Shown: positions 21,679 through 32,410, counted from the stretch's first letter. The stretch: 64,000 bases of DNA from Branchipolynoe longqiensis (GCA_030323885.1 CM059196.1:39570535-39634534), one strand, 5' to 3'. Program-made: numbers and translations. The notes: generated from the letters alone by a model not told the origin.

Positions 21679-21885
21679 AGTGTGTGTTTGTGTGTGTGAG
21701 TGTGTGTATTTGTGTGTGTGAGTGTGTGTGTGATTGTAAGTATTTGTATGAGTGGGTGTATGAGTGTGTTATGTGTGTGTGAATGTAAGTGTGTGAGTGT
21801 GTGTGAGTGTAAGTGTGTGTGAGTGTGAGTGTGTGTATGTCAGTGTGTGTATGTGTGAGGGTGTGTTTGTGCGTGCTGCGTGAGT
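21679..21885. repeat. GT-rich microsatellite
   Basis: Imperfect (TG)n with interspersed GTGAGTGT and GTAAGTGT. Frames of Ser/His/Thr on the minus strand are by-products. Confidence 0.95.
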
Positions 21886-22132
21886 TCGCCATTTCGCCTG
21901 TTTCCCCGGCTGGAATATCTATTCCTGTGGTATGGCCACTGGAAAGGCTTAACCGGAAGACGGTCCCATTGTGCATGCGCGGGATTTACGCGTCAGCTTT
22001 GTCCCCGTGACAATCAGCCTGTCCCAAAACGACTCGTGGTCGAGTACTGGGTCGCCATAACCGTTACGGCCCGCAGTATTACTATTAGTACTATTACGCG
22101 TCATATATTACAGGCAACATTACGGGAGGTTC
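21886..22132. other. No recognised gene
   Basis: Nothing recognised. The open frames at 21880-22281 continue into a SINE and are not supported. Confidence 0.4.
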
Positions 22133-22279
22133 GTTGTTGGAGTTGTACGTCCTGGCAACATCTAAGGTCATATCAGGGCGAATACCGGCTTGGTAGAGTG
22201 CACACTCGTGGCGACATTTATAGTGCGGCCCCACTGGGAGACCAGGCCGTCAGCATCATGACTCGATATCACACTCAGT
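22133..22279 (-). mobile_element. Main SINE, 3' half
   Basis: Tail TTCGTTGTTGG and the 3' body to CACTCAGTG; the head is missing. Confidence 0.85.
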
Positions 22280-23007
22280 GAATCTGGAGAACATGTTTTC
22301 GCCTTCTCTTGGAAGGTGTTGTTCATTTATATATTGCTTTCCATCATTCAGATTGATTCCGAAGGCACTTCAGAAAATACAGAAGGAAGGGCCAATGGCT
22401 TTACTCTTGGCGCCACATCTCAACCTGAAGGGATATGGTCACCTGAAGGACTGCTTAGAAGGCGAGGCAATAATGGCGACAAAACTGACAGTTCTTCTCT
22501 TCTGGAACACTCCTTGGGGGAGTATAAACTAAGTGATAAAGCTCTCAATTATATCAAATTTACTTAGAGTCAGTTGACTCAGAAGGGGTATTTTTCTCAT
22601 TGGAATAGGTGGACCTTGTGTGCTGAGAAAAGGAATGTGTTTATGTTGAACCCCTTCATTTCCAACATCTTGGAATATGTAACACACTATTTTGAAGCTA
22701 GTGTGTGTCTGTTAAGGGAGTCAGGGGTACTTTGGGTGTGGTTCTCCCCCTCGGCCTCACTGAGCAGATTTGTGGTCAGTTGACAAAGTACAGAAGTGGG
22801 TGATAACCTGAGGTTATTATGTCATGTCTGGTAGTTTTCCTCATAGTTTGGTAAACTAACCAAAAGAAACCATGACAATTCCACCACAAGAAAAAATGTG
22901 TTTATCTTTCAAGAGAAATGCTTTAACACTTTCTTTTTCATTTGATGATTTAAACAGTATTTTAGTTATAAGTAGCACATTCTTCTCTCAAATAAGGGCA
23001 TCATTTT
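22280..23007. other. No recognised gene
   Basis: Two overlapping plus frames of 83-84 codons at 22278-22567 run in different phases with no family resemblance. Nothing else seen. Confidence 0.4.
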
Positions 23008-23149
23008 GTGACCGAGTCGGGCATCAGGTTATGGGGCCGGCGGCCTGGTCTCCCAGCAGGGCAACACTATAAATTCGCCACGAGTGTGTACTGTCACAAG
23101 TCGATACCTGCCCTGATGTGACTTTAAATGTCGCTAGGAAATAAAACAA
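23008..23149 (+). mobile_element. Main SINE, 3' half
   Basis: Starts at the GACTGAGT-type block (here GACCGAGTCGGG) and ends GGAAATAAAACA. Confidence 0.85.
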
Positions 23150-23368
23150 TTATTTCTTTGTTGGAATGGTCGCGAATAGTTTGTTAGACGCACTGCCACG
23201 TAGGACAGGTGCGAAATGTCTACAGGCCGGAAAGGCCCCACACTATCCCATAATAAGCCACTAACCTTGAAGTCGAATATGCGCATACGCAACGGGCTAT
23301 ATTTAGAACTCGTTTGTTGGTTCTATCCAGCACCTCTTTTGTCATTCCTTTTGTGTATGTGTAATTAT

Positions 23369-23984
23369 GTTTGTTTATTTGTTTGTTTGTTTCTTGGAGT
23401 TTTATATCCTGGCAACATCTAAGGTCATATCAATTTAAAAATTGATACTTCGCTTCCAAGCCAGGCGCTCGGCGTTGTTAGGATAGCACAAGGACTGGTT
23501 GCCTCGGTGTCAGGATAATGTGACTGAGTGGGATATCAGGTCATGGGTGACCCGATCTCCCAGTGGGGCAGCACTATAAAGTCACCATTAGGGTGCACTG
23601 TCACAAATCGGTACCCGTCCTGATGTGACCTTAGATGTTGACAGGACGTAAAACTTCAACAACCAACCAACCAACCAATCTAAGGTCATATCAAGACGGC
23701 TACCGATTTGTGACAGTGCACCCAAATGTAGGTTTTTATTGTGCTGCCCACTGGGACACCAGGGCGCCAGCACCATGGCCTGATATCCCACTCAGTCATA
23801 TTATCCTGACACTGACCTAACCAGTCCTTTCCCTATCCTAATAATGCCAAGCATCAGGCTAGAAAACGAATAGTATCAATTTTGTAACTTGATGTAAGTC
23901 ATTAGTTTGACTCGACCGGGAATCGAACTCCCGTCCTTCCACATGGGAAACCTGCTTTCTCCCGATTCGGCCGCCGCGTCCGGC
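23369..23984 (-). mobile_element. Main SINE, full length, split by a younger SINE
   Basis: The tail part is 23369-23433 and the rest is 23678-23984 with the tRNA-like head. The break lies in the ATCTAAGGTCATATCAA block, present on both sides of the inserted copy. Confidence 0.9.
23434..23677 (+). mobile_element. Main SINE, 5'-truncated, inserted into another SINE
   Basis: Starts at TTTAAAAATTGATACTT (no tRNA head) and ends AACCAACCAACCAACCA. It is flanked by a 17-bp direct repeat, ATCTAAGGTCATATCAA, at 23417-23433 and 23678-23694. 5' truncation plus a long target duplication is the mark of LINE-driven retroposition. Confidence 0.92.
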
Positions 23985-24426
23985 GTGTAATTATGTGAAG
24001 TTAAAATGGTGCTAGTAGCTGACCAGATAGTATTAATCCAAGTTCATTCACCCTTGAGATACTGAGCTCCCAAATGGACCAACAATTCTCAGCGGCAAGT
24101 GAGTAGGACAGTGAGCAGGCGAGTGGTGGCGCCACCGTCGGAGCTGAAGCCTGAGCAGTAGATGAGCAGGGGAGGTTCAAGCACCCGATCACTGGTGTGT
24201 GGGTGCTAGGATAGTATAATATTCCATGTTATTATACTCGTATAATTCTTATACAGCATATAATACCGTCTTCAGTATCAATAGGCTGGGGAAATATTTT
24301 ACATAACAGTTTAATTTAAATCTTCTGTAGTGAGAGAGAGTATTCGCATGCGTAGGTTTTTGTTGGTTTTAATTTACAAATGTGTTGTTTCATCAGACAG
24401 TCATTGCAGTGTCTGCTGGGATTGGA
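23985..24426. other. No recognised gene
   Basis: AT-rich after 24190; nothing recognised. Confidence 0.4.
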
Positions 24427-25103
24427 CCAGATGTGGTAGCTAAATCGATAATAGCGCAGGCTTCCCATGCGGAAGGTCGGGAGTTTGAATCCCATCCAAC
24501 TCAAACCAATGACTTACGTAATTTAGATTTGTCACTACCTCGCCTGGCGCTCGGCATTACTAGGATCGGGCGAGGACTGGTTAGCTCAGTATCAGGATAA
24601 TGTGACTCAGTGGGAAATTGGGTCGTGATGTGGTGACCTGGCTTCTGAGTGGGGCGACACTATAAAATCACCCCGAGTGTGCACTGTCACAAGTCGGTAC
24701 CCAAAACTGAGAGGACATTACATGTTTCCTGGACCAGACGGGATGGCCAAATGAGTTAGAGCGTCCGTCTCCCGTGTTGGTAGATCGTGGGGTCGTGGGT
24801 TCGAACCCTGGTCGAGTCAAACCAATGACTTAAAAATTGATACCTGTGGCTTCCTAGCCAGGCGCTCGGTATTATTAGGATAGAACAAGGACTGGTTGGC
24901 TCAGTGTCAGGATAATGTGACTGAGTGGGATATCAGGTGATGGTGCTGCTGGCCTGGTATTCCAGTGGGGAAGCACTATAAAGTCACCATGAGTGCGCAC
25001 TGTCACAAGTCGGTACCCGTCCTGATATGACCTTAGATGTTGCTAGGACATAAAACAACAACAAACAAACATGTTTCCAGGGCGTAAAACTCCAACAAAC
25101 AGT
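24427..25103 (+). mobile_element. Main SINE, full length, split by a younger SINE
   Basis: Head and body at 24427-24719; its tail (GGGCGTAAAACTCCAACAAAC) resumes at about 25079. The copy at 24733-25068 sits between. Confidence 0.85.
24733..25068 (+). mobile_element. Main SINE, full-length young copy
   Basis: Best reference copy in the window. Head with A-box region GATGGCCAAATGAGTTAG and B box GGGTTCGAACCC, body with ACCAATGACTTAAAAATTGA, CTGAGTGGGATATCAGG and GCACTGTCACAAGTCGG, then GACATAAAACAACAACAAAC. It is flanked by ACATGTTTCC at 24720-24729 and 25069-25078. Length about 336 nt. Confidence 0.93.
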
Positions 25104-25509
25104 TGTGCATGGAGAGTTGGTTCAGACGGCTGGTGAGTGGACTGGTGAGTTTACACCTAAGTTACTGACCCTCAAGTCAAGTGTAGGCATTGCGACAAGC
25201 AACCTATAGCATTGTCTATGTTGGTTCTTAACATACCTAATTCCCAAAATGAGGCAACCTGACCTGTTTAATTTGCGCATGTGACATCTACATGCCCACC
25301 CGTCACTTCAACCTGTGCTGCCTGCCGTCTGCGCCAGTTCACTTCCCCACCCACCCTCCCATAGCGCAAAGGGGTTGAGCACTTCGTTCTCTCATTCGCA
25401 CATGCTCATCTGAACTGCATATTGTTTACTAGCCACAATCGGCCCATGACCTGTTATTCGGGACATGTCTCCCACTAGTTCTTGTTTCTAACACATGTAC
25501 TTAGCTACG
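25104..25509. other. No recognised gene
   Basis: Mixed sequence; nothing recognised. Confidence 0.4.
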
Positions 25510-25513
25510 TTAA

Positions 25514-26368
25514 TGGGGCTGTCACACTACGATGCTTCTCACCGGCGACCCGGCGACGTGGGCGCATTTTTGGTGAAAATAAGGGAAACGTTGCTACCCA
25601 CTGGGTGTGCGTTATGCACGCATCGGTACACGTCGGTACACTTATCTTTGACGTTGACGGTCGGCGGACAACGTCGGCGAGCGTTATTGGTCGCCCAAGG
25701 TTTTAAGCATGTCAAAAAAAAACAGCGATTGACAGCGCACGCAAATAGGTGGGTAAGGACCTTAGGAGGACGTTAGGCGGCCGTCAAAACGCGCCCAAAG
25801 CACGTTAGAAGAACGCTGGAAGGATGTTGCGTAACGTCTATTGACGTTGATATTGTGTTGATATTGTTTTGAACGCTTGGGTGCGTCCGGTCAGCGCGTT
25901 GGTAGCGTTCGCTGTGGACGTGTGCGTAAGGCGTAGCGGGCAGCCTGTGTGCGTTCGGTGACCGTTTCATGATAGTTTGGACGTTGGGGAGACGTGTACG
26001 GCGACCGGGTAACGTTCCCCGGCGTGCTGCTGGCGTTGTTCTAGTGTGCTGGTAGCGTGGTGTGAACGTGTAGGGGACGCTTAGCAAACGGGTGGTCACT
26101 TGAGACAGCTGACCGAACGCTGACGTATCGCTGACGACAAGCCGCGCGTGCCGTCCTGTCGCGGCGACAACACGGGAAATCAGATTTGTTTTTGTTTTGT
26201 CTGAGCGTCGACAACCGTTGGCCGTGCACTAGCAACACGCTACTTAAACGCTGCGCCAACGTCCAATTTCACCATATTTCCACTATCTTTAACGTTTCTC
26301 GATGCTTAAAATTTTATTTTCAACGCTGACGGGTCGCCGGTGAGAAGCGTCGTAGTGTGACAGCCCCA
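25514..26368. mobile_element. TTAA-flanked MITE, 855 bp
   Basis: TTAA at 25510-25513 and 26369-26372 flank perfect-to-near-perfect inverted repeats of about 40 bp. They begin TGGGGCTGTCACACTACG and continue through GCTTCTCACCGGCGACCCG. The GC-rich inside is full of ACGTTG/CAACGT-like motifs and has no transposase. TTAA target sites are used by the Kolobok and piggyBac superfamilies. The G-rich start looks more like Kolobok to me, but this is uncertain. Confidence 0.9.
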
Positions 26369-26527
26369 TTAAGTTGATTATGACTGATCCCAGTTACCGT
26401 CTCATGCTCTCTAATCCAATTATTATCTAATCCAATTATTATCAGATCCATGTCGCCTCCCATTGTATTTCGACTAGTGCTCAACCCATGCGGTTATGAT
26501 TTATTTTTCAAATAAATTTAATTAACA

Positions 26528-26912
26528 GACAACATCTAGGATCATTTTAGGATGGCCACCAACTTTGTGACAGTGCAGATTGTTTGTTGAGGTTTACCGT
26601 CCTGGCAACATGTAAAATGATATCAGGACGGGCACCGACCTATGAGAGTGTGCATGCATGCTGACTTTATAATACTCGCCCACTGGAACACCATGCTGCT
26701 GGCATCATGACCCGATATCCCACTCAGTCACAATATCCTGATACTGAACAAACCAATCATTGCCATATCATAATGATACCATCCGCCATGCTAGGTAGCG
26801 AGAAGTATCAATTTTTGTAATTCATTAATTTGACTGGGTTATGGTTCGAGCCCACAACCTCCTGCGCTGGAAGTGAGCCACCGCTTTTACACGATTCTAC
26901 CACTCGGGTGCG
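26528..26912 (-). mobile_element. Main SINE, full copy with duplicated 3' tail
   Basis: 26578-26912 is a full diverged copy. 26528-26577 repeats the last part of the 3' region in the same orientation, with the join at the GTGACAGTGC point. Confidence 0.85.
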
Positions 26913-27074
26913 ACATGTCAAATATACCGATAATTACACATTGGTGGGTAATGTGAACTGGTCTAAATGGGATTACAAATCTTATATGAAGGGTAAATGA
27001 TGTAATGTGACCAGATGCATGTGGTATTGTGTCATACTGGTGATCCTTTACCTAGATTAAATAGACATTGTGTA
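26913..27074. other. No recognised gene
   Basis: Short AT-rich spacer. GTAATGTGACCAGATGCATG resembles the CGTGACCAGGCGCATGTA motif at 30 and 44 kb. Confidence 0.35.
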
Positions 27075-27411
27075 TTCTATAACTAGTGTGAGAGGGGCAC
27101 TACTGTTAGTGTGGAAGGGCCTTTGAAGCTCTGCTCACAACCCCCTCCCCCCAACTGTTAGATACAGATCACTGCACACCCAGACACAACAGGGCAGGTG
27201 AGGCCAAAACAACCAAGGCATGGATACTAGAATGCATACTGTTGATTGGTGGACATGTGAATGCTTACTGTTGATTGGAGGATCTGGTCATGTGACAGGC
27301 CATCTTGAATTCTAAAACCACTATATAATAATAAACCTGAGGGTGCAAGATCTCTGTCTTCCTTATACTTGCCTGTAGTGATTTCCTATTAACCTGCCTA
27401 CACAACTATAG
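27075..27411 (+). mobile_element. LTR-like repeat, diverged copy
   Basis: The right half (ATAATAAACCTGAGGG, CTTCCTTA, then CCTGCCTACACAAC) matches the 3' part of the repeat at 31727-32093. CTATATAATAATAAACC gives a TATA-like and a poly(A)-like signal close together. The left border is uncertain. Confidence 0.45.
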
Positions 27412-27980
27412 GTGCTAGCCGACGATGTTACAACGTGACAGCTTTCAATTTTCTAAGTCTTCGGTTCGACTCGGCTGGGAATTGATCTCCTCTGGAAGTG
27501 GGCACCCTACCGATTTACTACCCGGCTTCAGTCAAACTGAAGTCAGACTAGAGTCTTTCTCTCAGAGCAGACTGAGTCTTCACCCACCCCCTGTACCTGA
27601 TAATAAACCTCCCGTCTGGCTAGTAACGACCACTAGAGGCCTGTGCTAAATAAAGTAGCTTCCTAGCCTATTGGAATAGCTCCGTCAAAGTGCACACAGT
27701 CAACTCTTATAATGCCAGCAGCAGCATTCCAACTTTATGTTAAAATCTGTGCCAGCTCCCACCAGAATGACATAACAACGCAGACTATCTTCACACATAT
27801 GTGTTGGCATTATCATCATAATCATCACATGCACCATTATGACCATACCCATAATAGCAGCACAATTTTTGCAGTACCCGCCGCTGAACTACCTATTTGC
27901 AATGTAATGTAAATGGGCGGAAGACCAGTGCCTCGGCGCTGAAAAAAAAGAGTATGTTCTGGTGAATGAACTGAGGTTTT
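27412..27980. other. No recognised gene
   Basis: Small plus frames at 27425-27649 and 27712-27912 are unsupported. Confidence 0.4.
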
Positions 27981-27982
27981 CT

Positions 27983-28285
27983 TTACCCCAATCCCTTCAC
28001 CACATATATCTTTTGGGTACCACAGTTGACGTTCCAATCAATTCCCTCCATTTTCCCATTCTGCATGGACTGCTGTGACTTGCCAAACTCCAGGCCTCTC
28101 CATTCCGTGATGGTGTCTTCCAACCTCTTCCTTTGTCCGCCTTCACTTCTTTCCCCTTCCACTGTGCCTTGTAAGATTGTTTTGGCGAGACCTGATGAAG
28201 GAGAAATCTGACCATACCACTGCAGTTTAAGTCTCTTTACGATCGTCATATTATCGCCCATATTAAGCAGACAGGAATCTACCAC
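27983..28285 (-). pseudogene. LINE C-terminal region fragment (type A)
   Basis: The 100-codon minus frame reads LKLQWYGQISPSSGLAKTIL, GQRKRLEDTITEW and RGLEFGKSQQ. This is the region downstream of reverse transcriptase in many invertebrate LINEs, where 'L.W.GH..R..GLAKTIL.GTV.G.R..G.Q..RW.DNI.EW' is usual. It is 5'-truncated and the reverse transcriptase itself is absent. Confidence 0.75.
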
Positions 28286-28320
28286 TGACCTTGACCTTGG
28301 AGTTTAGCGCTCACTTCCCA
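28282..28320 (-). mobile_element. tRNA-like SINE head fragment
   Basis: The string CTGACCTTGACCTTGGAGTT followed by TAGCGCTCA here is found again, embedded in a different SINE copy, at 35249-35279. On the minus strand it continues from a GGGAAGTGAGCGCT head. Confidence 0.5.
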
Positions 28321-28369
28321 TGTGGCATGTGTTAGGGTTCTAACCTCTGAGCCAAACAAACACACACAC

Positions 28370-28500
28370 AATTGTTTTATTTAACGATGCCTCTAGAGCA
28401 GTAAGGGGTCTATTATATGCACTTTCCCACAGACAGGATAGCACATGAGCAGGATCGGTAGGATGCCCCAAACCTATGGACACATGCCGGGGTTCCGTGA
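28370..28500 (+). mobile_element. Molluscan SINE fragment (second SINE family)
   Basis: TTTAACGATGCCTCTAGAGC, then GTCTATTATATGCACTTTCC, CACAGACAGGATAGCACAT. I recognise this module from many molluscan genomes. A second fragment lies at 51575-51645. Confidence 0.7.
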
Positions 28501-28907
28501 CTGGTCACATGACCAGCACGACCGGTCCCGCTGTAATATTTACGAGTGCTAGGCCGTCAGAGCCCCGAATATCACTACTCTCGCCAGGTGTGTTCTGACA
28601 CCTGGCGAGAGTAGTGTCCATTTGTTTGTCAGTTCACACCTGTGTCCCTTCCAACAATCTCATAAGGAAGAAAGGAAGACAAGTCGCACAAGATTGACAG
28701 TGAAGAAGTTGTGCTTTATTGGCATCAACTCCTGTTCATGTACTGGCGACCTATGACCCTCACTCCTTACCAACTGCCCACACAGATCCACATGACTCTG
28801 GCTTGTGTATACCAAAATCAGCACCAACATCCCATTGAACCTGAGTCCAATGGTTGTTGCTAGTTTGGGTGTAGAAGTGGAGTCTCAGACAAGAGTGTCT
28901 CAAACTG
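28501..28907. other. No recognised gene
   Basis: Contains an inverted pair, CAGGTGTGTTCTGACACCTG, flanked by CTCTCGC...GCGAGAG (28574-28616), able to form a hairpin. Otherwise nothing recognised. Confidence 0.4.
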
Positions 28908-29087
28908 GTGTGCTCAGTGTCAGGATAATGTGACTGAGTGGGATACCAGGTCATGGTGCCGGTGGCCTGGTTTCCCAGTGAGACAGCACTATAAAGTTGC
29001 CATGAGTGCGCACTGTCACAAGTCGGTACCCATCGTGATATGACCTTAGATGTTGCTAGGATGTAAAACAACAACAAAGAAACAAAC
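28908..29087 (+). mobile_element. Main SINE, 3' half
   Basis: From GTGTGCTCAGTGTCAGG through the tail AAAACAACAACAAAGAAAC. The head is missing. Confidence 0.9.
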
Positions 29088-30032
29088 AGAGTGTTTCGAG
29101 CCCTGGACAAGAGAAGAGTGCCCAGAGTGGGGAATGTGTGTATAAGGTATAAGGAATGTAGGTGACTGGGCTCCCACAGCCAGTCAATCAGACACCCTCT
29201 AGAGCCTGGGTAGTGACGCCTTAATAGGGGGCAGCTGTCACTCAACCCCCAGCTGCAGGTGGTGCCCATAATGTATGCAGGATGGCTGGGTGTGCTTGCC
29301 CATCGGCCCCGTGGTAACATGTAGTTGCAGACAGTTACAATAAACATATTAAAAATGCCCTTCCCCTCCACTTGCATTCTTTCCGGTGAATGGAGGGGAC
29401 ATTTCACTAATCATTAACCATCTCTTAAATATGAACAATGAACATCACATCACAATCTCGGTCGCTATCTGTTACCACATGCGCTTATGTCACACAACGA
29501 GTGGGCCACCCATTGCTTCCCTGTTACATAATCCTGGTCCCCACTCCGTCGCCCGAGAATAGTAATGCTGCTTGCCAATATATAAATCCGAACTGAATAT
29601 TTTTACACTGCATTCCACACATAGTCCATGCATAGTAGTGGAAATGATGAAGACCAATTGTGTATATTTGAAATTTCACATCCTTAAAGTTGCCTGGTCC
29701 GATGAAACATATTTTTCAAAACCAAAAATCTTACCTACATTTGATTCTATATATCCAACGTAGGTACAGGTGCATTAACTAAGGCTTTGGGGCAGCATAT
29801 ACAGAATAATCAGTAAATCTATAACCCTATCCCCTTGGACACTTACTTTGAAGCAGCCATTAGGCAGGGAGGCCACAGACCAATTAGATCCATCTCATGA
29901 CCTTATTAATCTTCCCCTCATTCCCATTACCATATATGACATCACTCAGGTTCCAGACTATTTTACAACGTGATGAGGAATGATCGGTGTACGTGACCAG
30001 GCGCATGTATAATTAATTATGTTGGTATATCC
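29088..30032. other. No recognised gene; one MITE end near 29684
   Basis: TTAAAGTTGCCTGGTCCGAT at 29684 and the ~100 bp after it resemble the left part of the TTAA-type MITE at 41243-41577. No right end was found. The rest is unassigned. Confidence 0.45.
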
Positions 30033-30508
30033 ACATCACCATTATTTATTCTTGTTCTAAATATTAAAATGCCAAATGTGTCAACAAACACTTGTTTCAG
30101 AGAAATATATAACCAATATCTGATTAATCCTGCTAATTTTCTAGTTCTACATATGTCATTAACCATAGGATATAAATAAAAACATTAATAAAATAAGTCA
30201 AGTCTGGCTATGGCTCTAACAATAATCTGAGTGCCCAGATTTGTCTGAATCTAAATGCACCTGTCATAAGATCTGCTAATTTTATTGATGTAAATGCAAT
30301 GCTGGATAAAAGATGACTATCTTAATTTATTATATATACTTTTTTAGTTGGTATTCTATATTTCAAACAAGAGCTGAGATGAGCTGAAACTAGCGCATTT
30401 CATAGCTGCACCCAAAGTATTAGCATGTGCCATGTGCTTCTCACGGATTTTTTTCCTCTGATGCATCCCACAATGCACCGTGCCGCTGGAACGGTGATTT
30501 AGTCTGTT
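30033..30508. mobile_element. MITE (TIR type 2), left end missing
   Basis: Matches 40440-40847 closely (ATTCTTGTTC.A.ATATT, ATAACCAAT, AACCATAGGATATAAATAAA, GAGCTGAGATGAGCTGAAAC). It ends with the type 2 inverted repeat GGAACGGTGATTTAGTCTG. The left repeat is not present. Confidence 0.75.
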
Positions 30509-30732
30509 ATTGTCCACAATATTATCCAATAGTGCCCGTCCAATCTACGTCGCATCGAGTTCGCCGACTATGACGCCAGGCGCACTTTGCCCCTGCGGTC
30601 TGTCTCTGTATGACATGTAGTTAGACTCACTGTCACTCCGCTGGGACCACAGTGGCCAGGCCAACAAGGCCGGCCGGAGCTTTGCTAATGGGCCAGCCAG
30701 GTATCTAGGTCAACCACTCACTTGGTAAGCAT
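30509..30732. other. No recognised gene
   Basis: Mixed spacer; nothing recognised. Confidence 0.4.
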
Positions 30733-30790
30733 GACCTGACGTAGTGGCCGAATCGGTATAGCGCAGGACTCCCGTGCGGATATTGGGCTT
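30733..30790 (+). mobile_element. Main SINE, tRNA-like head only
   Basis: TAGTGGCCGAATCGGTATAG and CGCAGGACTCCCGTGCGGA form the A-box and anticodon-arm region. It stops before the B box. Confidence 0.65.
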
Positions 30791-30868
30791 AAAATATTCC
30801 GATATACAGCATAATGGGAATGCAAATGTTCTATTACTGATCGGTGTACGTCACCAGGTGCATGTATG

Positions 30869-30903
<35 letters not shown>

Positions 30904-30905
30904 GG
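30791..30905 (+). repeat. Interspersed repeat ending in (TA)n
   Basis: AAATATTCCGATA, GGAATGCAAATGTTCTATTA and CTGATCGGTGTACGT, then ATGTA and a TA microsatellite. An inverted copy is at 44644-44750, and the CGGTGTACGTGACCAGGCGC part recurs near 29990. Confidence 0.7.
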
Positions 30906-30907
30906 GT

Positions 30908-31093
30908 TGGTGTTGCCTCGCGTTGCACGGCATCGCGAAGCGTCTCTGCGAGGCGAATCGCTTGGACATCACGGCCAGGATAACCGAATCGTTCAACGGT
31001 CTCGTTAAGGCTTTCATTGAGGGCTTTGACGCGGTCGTGGTCCAGATGCAGGACGTATGGTATGCAGGTATAGCAATACCTCAGGGAGTTTGA
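30908..31093 (+). CDS. Unassigned coding-like fragment
   Basis: An open frame reads GIAKRLCEANRLDITARI then ESFNGLVKAFIEGFDAVVVQ, with codon-like third-position variation and an amphipathic look. It follows a TA microsatellite and stops TGA near 31091. I do not recognise it. It may be a piece of a retroelement gag-like frame or a chance frame. Confidence 0.25.
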   Translation, partial: WCCLALHGIAKRLCEANRLDITARITESFNGLVKAFIEGFDAVVVQMQDVWYAGIAIPQGV

Positions 31094-31389
31094 TGCCCCT
31101 GCCTTGCAGAGTTGTAAACCACTGCCTTGTGGTACAGGTTCTTAACAGAACCGAAGGCTAAGGGAGCAAACCCTAAACAGAAAACCATGTCACTGTGGCA
31201 GCATTAAGGGCGGCTGATGTATGGAACTCCCAACATCTCCCGACCAGCCACTGCAGGGACAAATAGTTTTGCGCCTGTCTTGACATGTTCTTGCCGGTGT
31301 GTGAAACCTCTATTTGCTCCCCGAGAGAGTGCCGCTGGTGACTTGCAAAAGCCAGCAGCACTTCAACACTTTTGCAGGCAGCTTTCATG

Positions 31390-31666
31390 AAATGTACTCG
31401 AATGGACGGGGCTGCCCTCTATGGAAGATCTTCTGATCAAAAAGAATCTCTGGTGGACTGGACACCTCATGAGGATGTCAACAGACCGGCTACCAAAGCA
31501 GATCCTCTATTCTCAACTGTCTTCTGGCTACAGAAAGAGAGGGCGCCCTCATCTCCAGTTCAAGGATACCATCAAGAGAAACCTGAAGCTGAGAGACATT
31601 AAGACTGACTCATGGACGCAACTCTCACAGCAGAGAGCTAAATGGAGAGCGGCAGTCAAGCAATGA
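31390..31666 (+). pseudogene. LINE C-terminal region fragment (type B), internally deleted
   Basis: Encodes MEDLLIKKNLWWTGHLMRM, LPKQILYSQLSSGYRKRGRP and a terminal QQRAKWRAAVKQ. It is a copy of the LINE end at 42925-43386 but lacks about 180 bp, the join falling at a GAAAT microhomology. The 230 bp upstream (31157-31389) also match 42707-42937. A (GAT)n tail follows at 31698-31722, usual for this LINE type. Confidence 0.8.
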
Positions 31667-31697
31667 AAGCAGTCTTTGTCGCATCGCGACCGACAGC

Positions 31698-31722
31698 ATG
31701 ATGATGATGATGATGATGATGG
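31698..31722 (+). repeat. (GAT)n LINE tail
   Basis: Microsatellite at the LINE 3' end, also present after the copy at 43386. Confidence 0.85.
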
Positions 31723-31726
31723 TGGT

Positions 31727-32093
31727 GCCTGAGTGGGATGCAAATACACATAGTGGTGCTGGCAAGTCTGGGTGTGAGTGCACTCAGGGCCTACCCCCTC
31801 TGCTGGGATAGGGATCACCACACTCAAAAGGTCAAGGTTGATGGTAGCCATGAGGCCATACAGCTTGGTGGTGGTGGGCGGACCACTGGTATCCATGGGG
31901 ACCAAGAATGCTGGATCAAGAATGCTTGCTTCCCATTGGGGGAAAGGGGTGGCATGATACTCTACAATGAACCCATGCAACCATAAAAATAATAAACCAG
32001 AGGGCTTGGCTCTTTCTCCTTCCTTACACTTTATACTCTTCCTTTCTCTTTGTCTGTATTGATTTCACCATAGCCTGCCTACACAGCCACAGA
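31727..32093 (+). mobile_element. LTR-like repeat (copy 1 of family at 44288-44643)
   Basis: Starts GGTGGTGCCTGAGTGGGATG directly after the LINE tail and ends CCTGCCTACACAGCCACA. AATAATAAACC lies near 31989. The whole stretch recurs inverted at 44288-44643, with a diverged relative at 27.1-27.4 kb. No TG..CA inverted ends or target duplication were proved. Confidence 0.6.
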
Positions 32094-32099
32094 TTCGAG

Positions 32100-32215
32100 C
32101 GTTAACTTTTACAGGGAGTTCAATTCCCAGTTGACTCAAACCAGTGACTTACAAAATTGACACTTGTGGCTTCCTAGCTTGCTGCTTGGCATTAATATGA
32201 TAGGGTAAGGACCCC
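32100..32215 (+). mobile_element. Main SINE, 5' part
   Basis: B box GAGTTCAATTCCCAG, then the AACCAGTGACTTACAAAATT block and first body part. It ends near GGGTAAGGACC. Confidence 0.75.
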
Positions 32216-32410
32216 ATAATACTAAGACGGCTCACTCAGCCTGTACTGTGTAATCAAAATGATCAAACCCACCACTTGGTGCGCTGGCTGTTCTCTTGGT
32301 TAAACAGGTGCTATATTATATGTATAAATGTATATATGAACGTGAAAGATGTGTGATGATGGCAACAATGTTGATGATGATGCTGATGATGATGTGTATT
32401 TGTTCATCAA
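32216..32410. other. LINE 3' tail region with (GAT)-type repeats
   Basis: GATGATGATGCTGATGATGATG at 32373-32394 lies just downstream, in minus sense, of the LINE end at 32411. It is the probable tail of that LINE. Confidence 0.5.

Noticed and set aside
24733..24815. tRNA gene (A and B boxes present)
   Set aside because: It is the head of a SINE: the acceptor stem does not pair and the SINE body follows directly, as in about 20 other copies.
25482..26259. Frames of 72-108 codons at 25.5-26.3 kb
   Set aside because: They lie in the GC-rich interior of a non-coding MITE and run antisense to each other.
28760..29407. 215-codon minus frame
   Set aside because: Its middle is the antisense of a SINE (28908-29087) and no family resemblance exists outside it.
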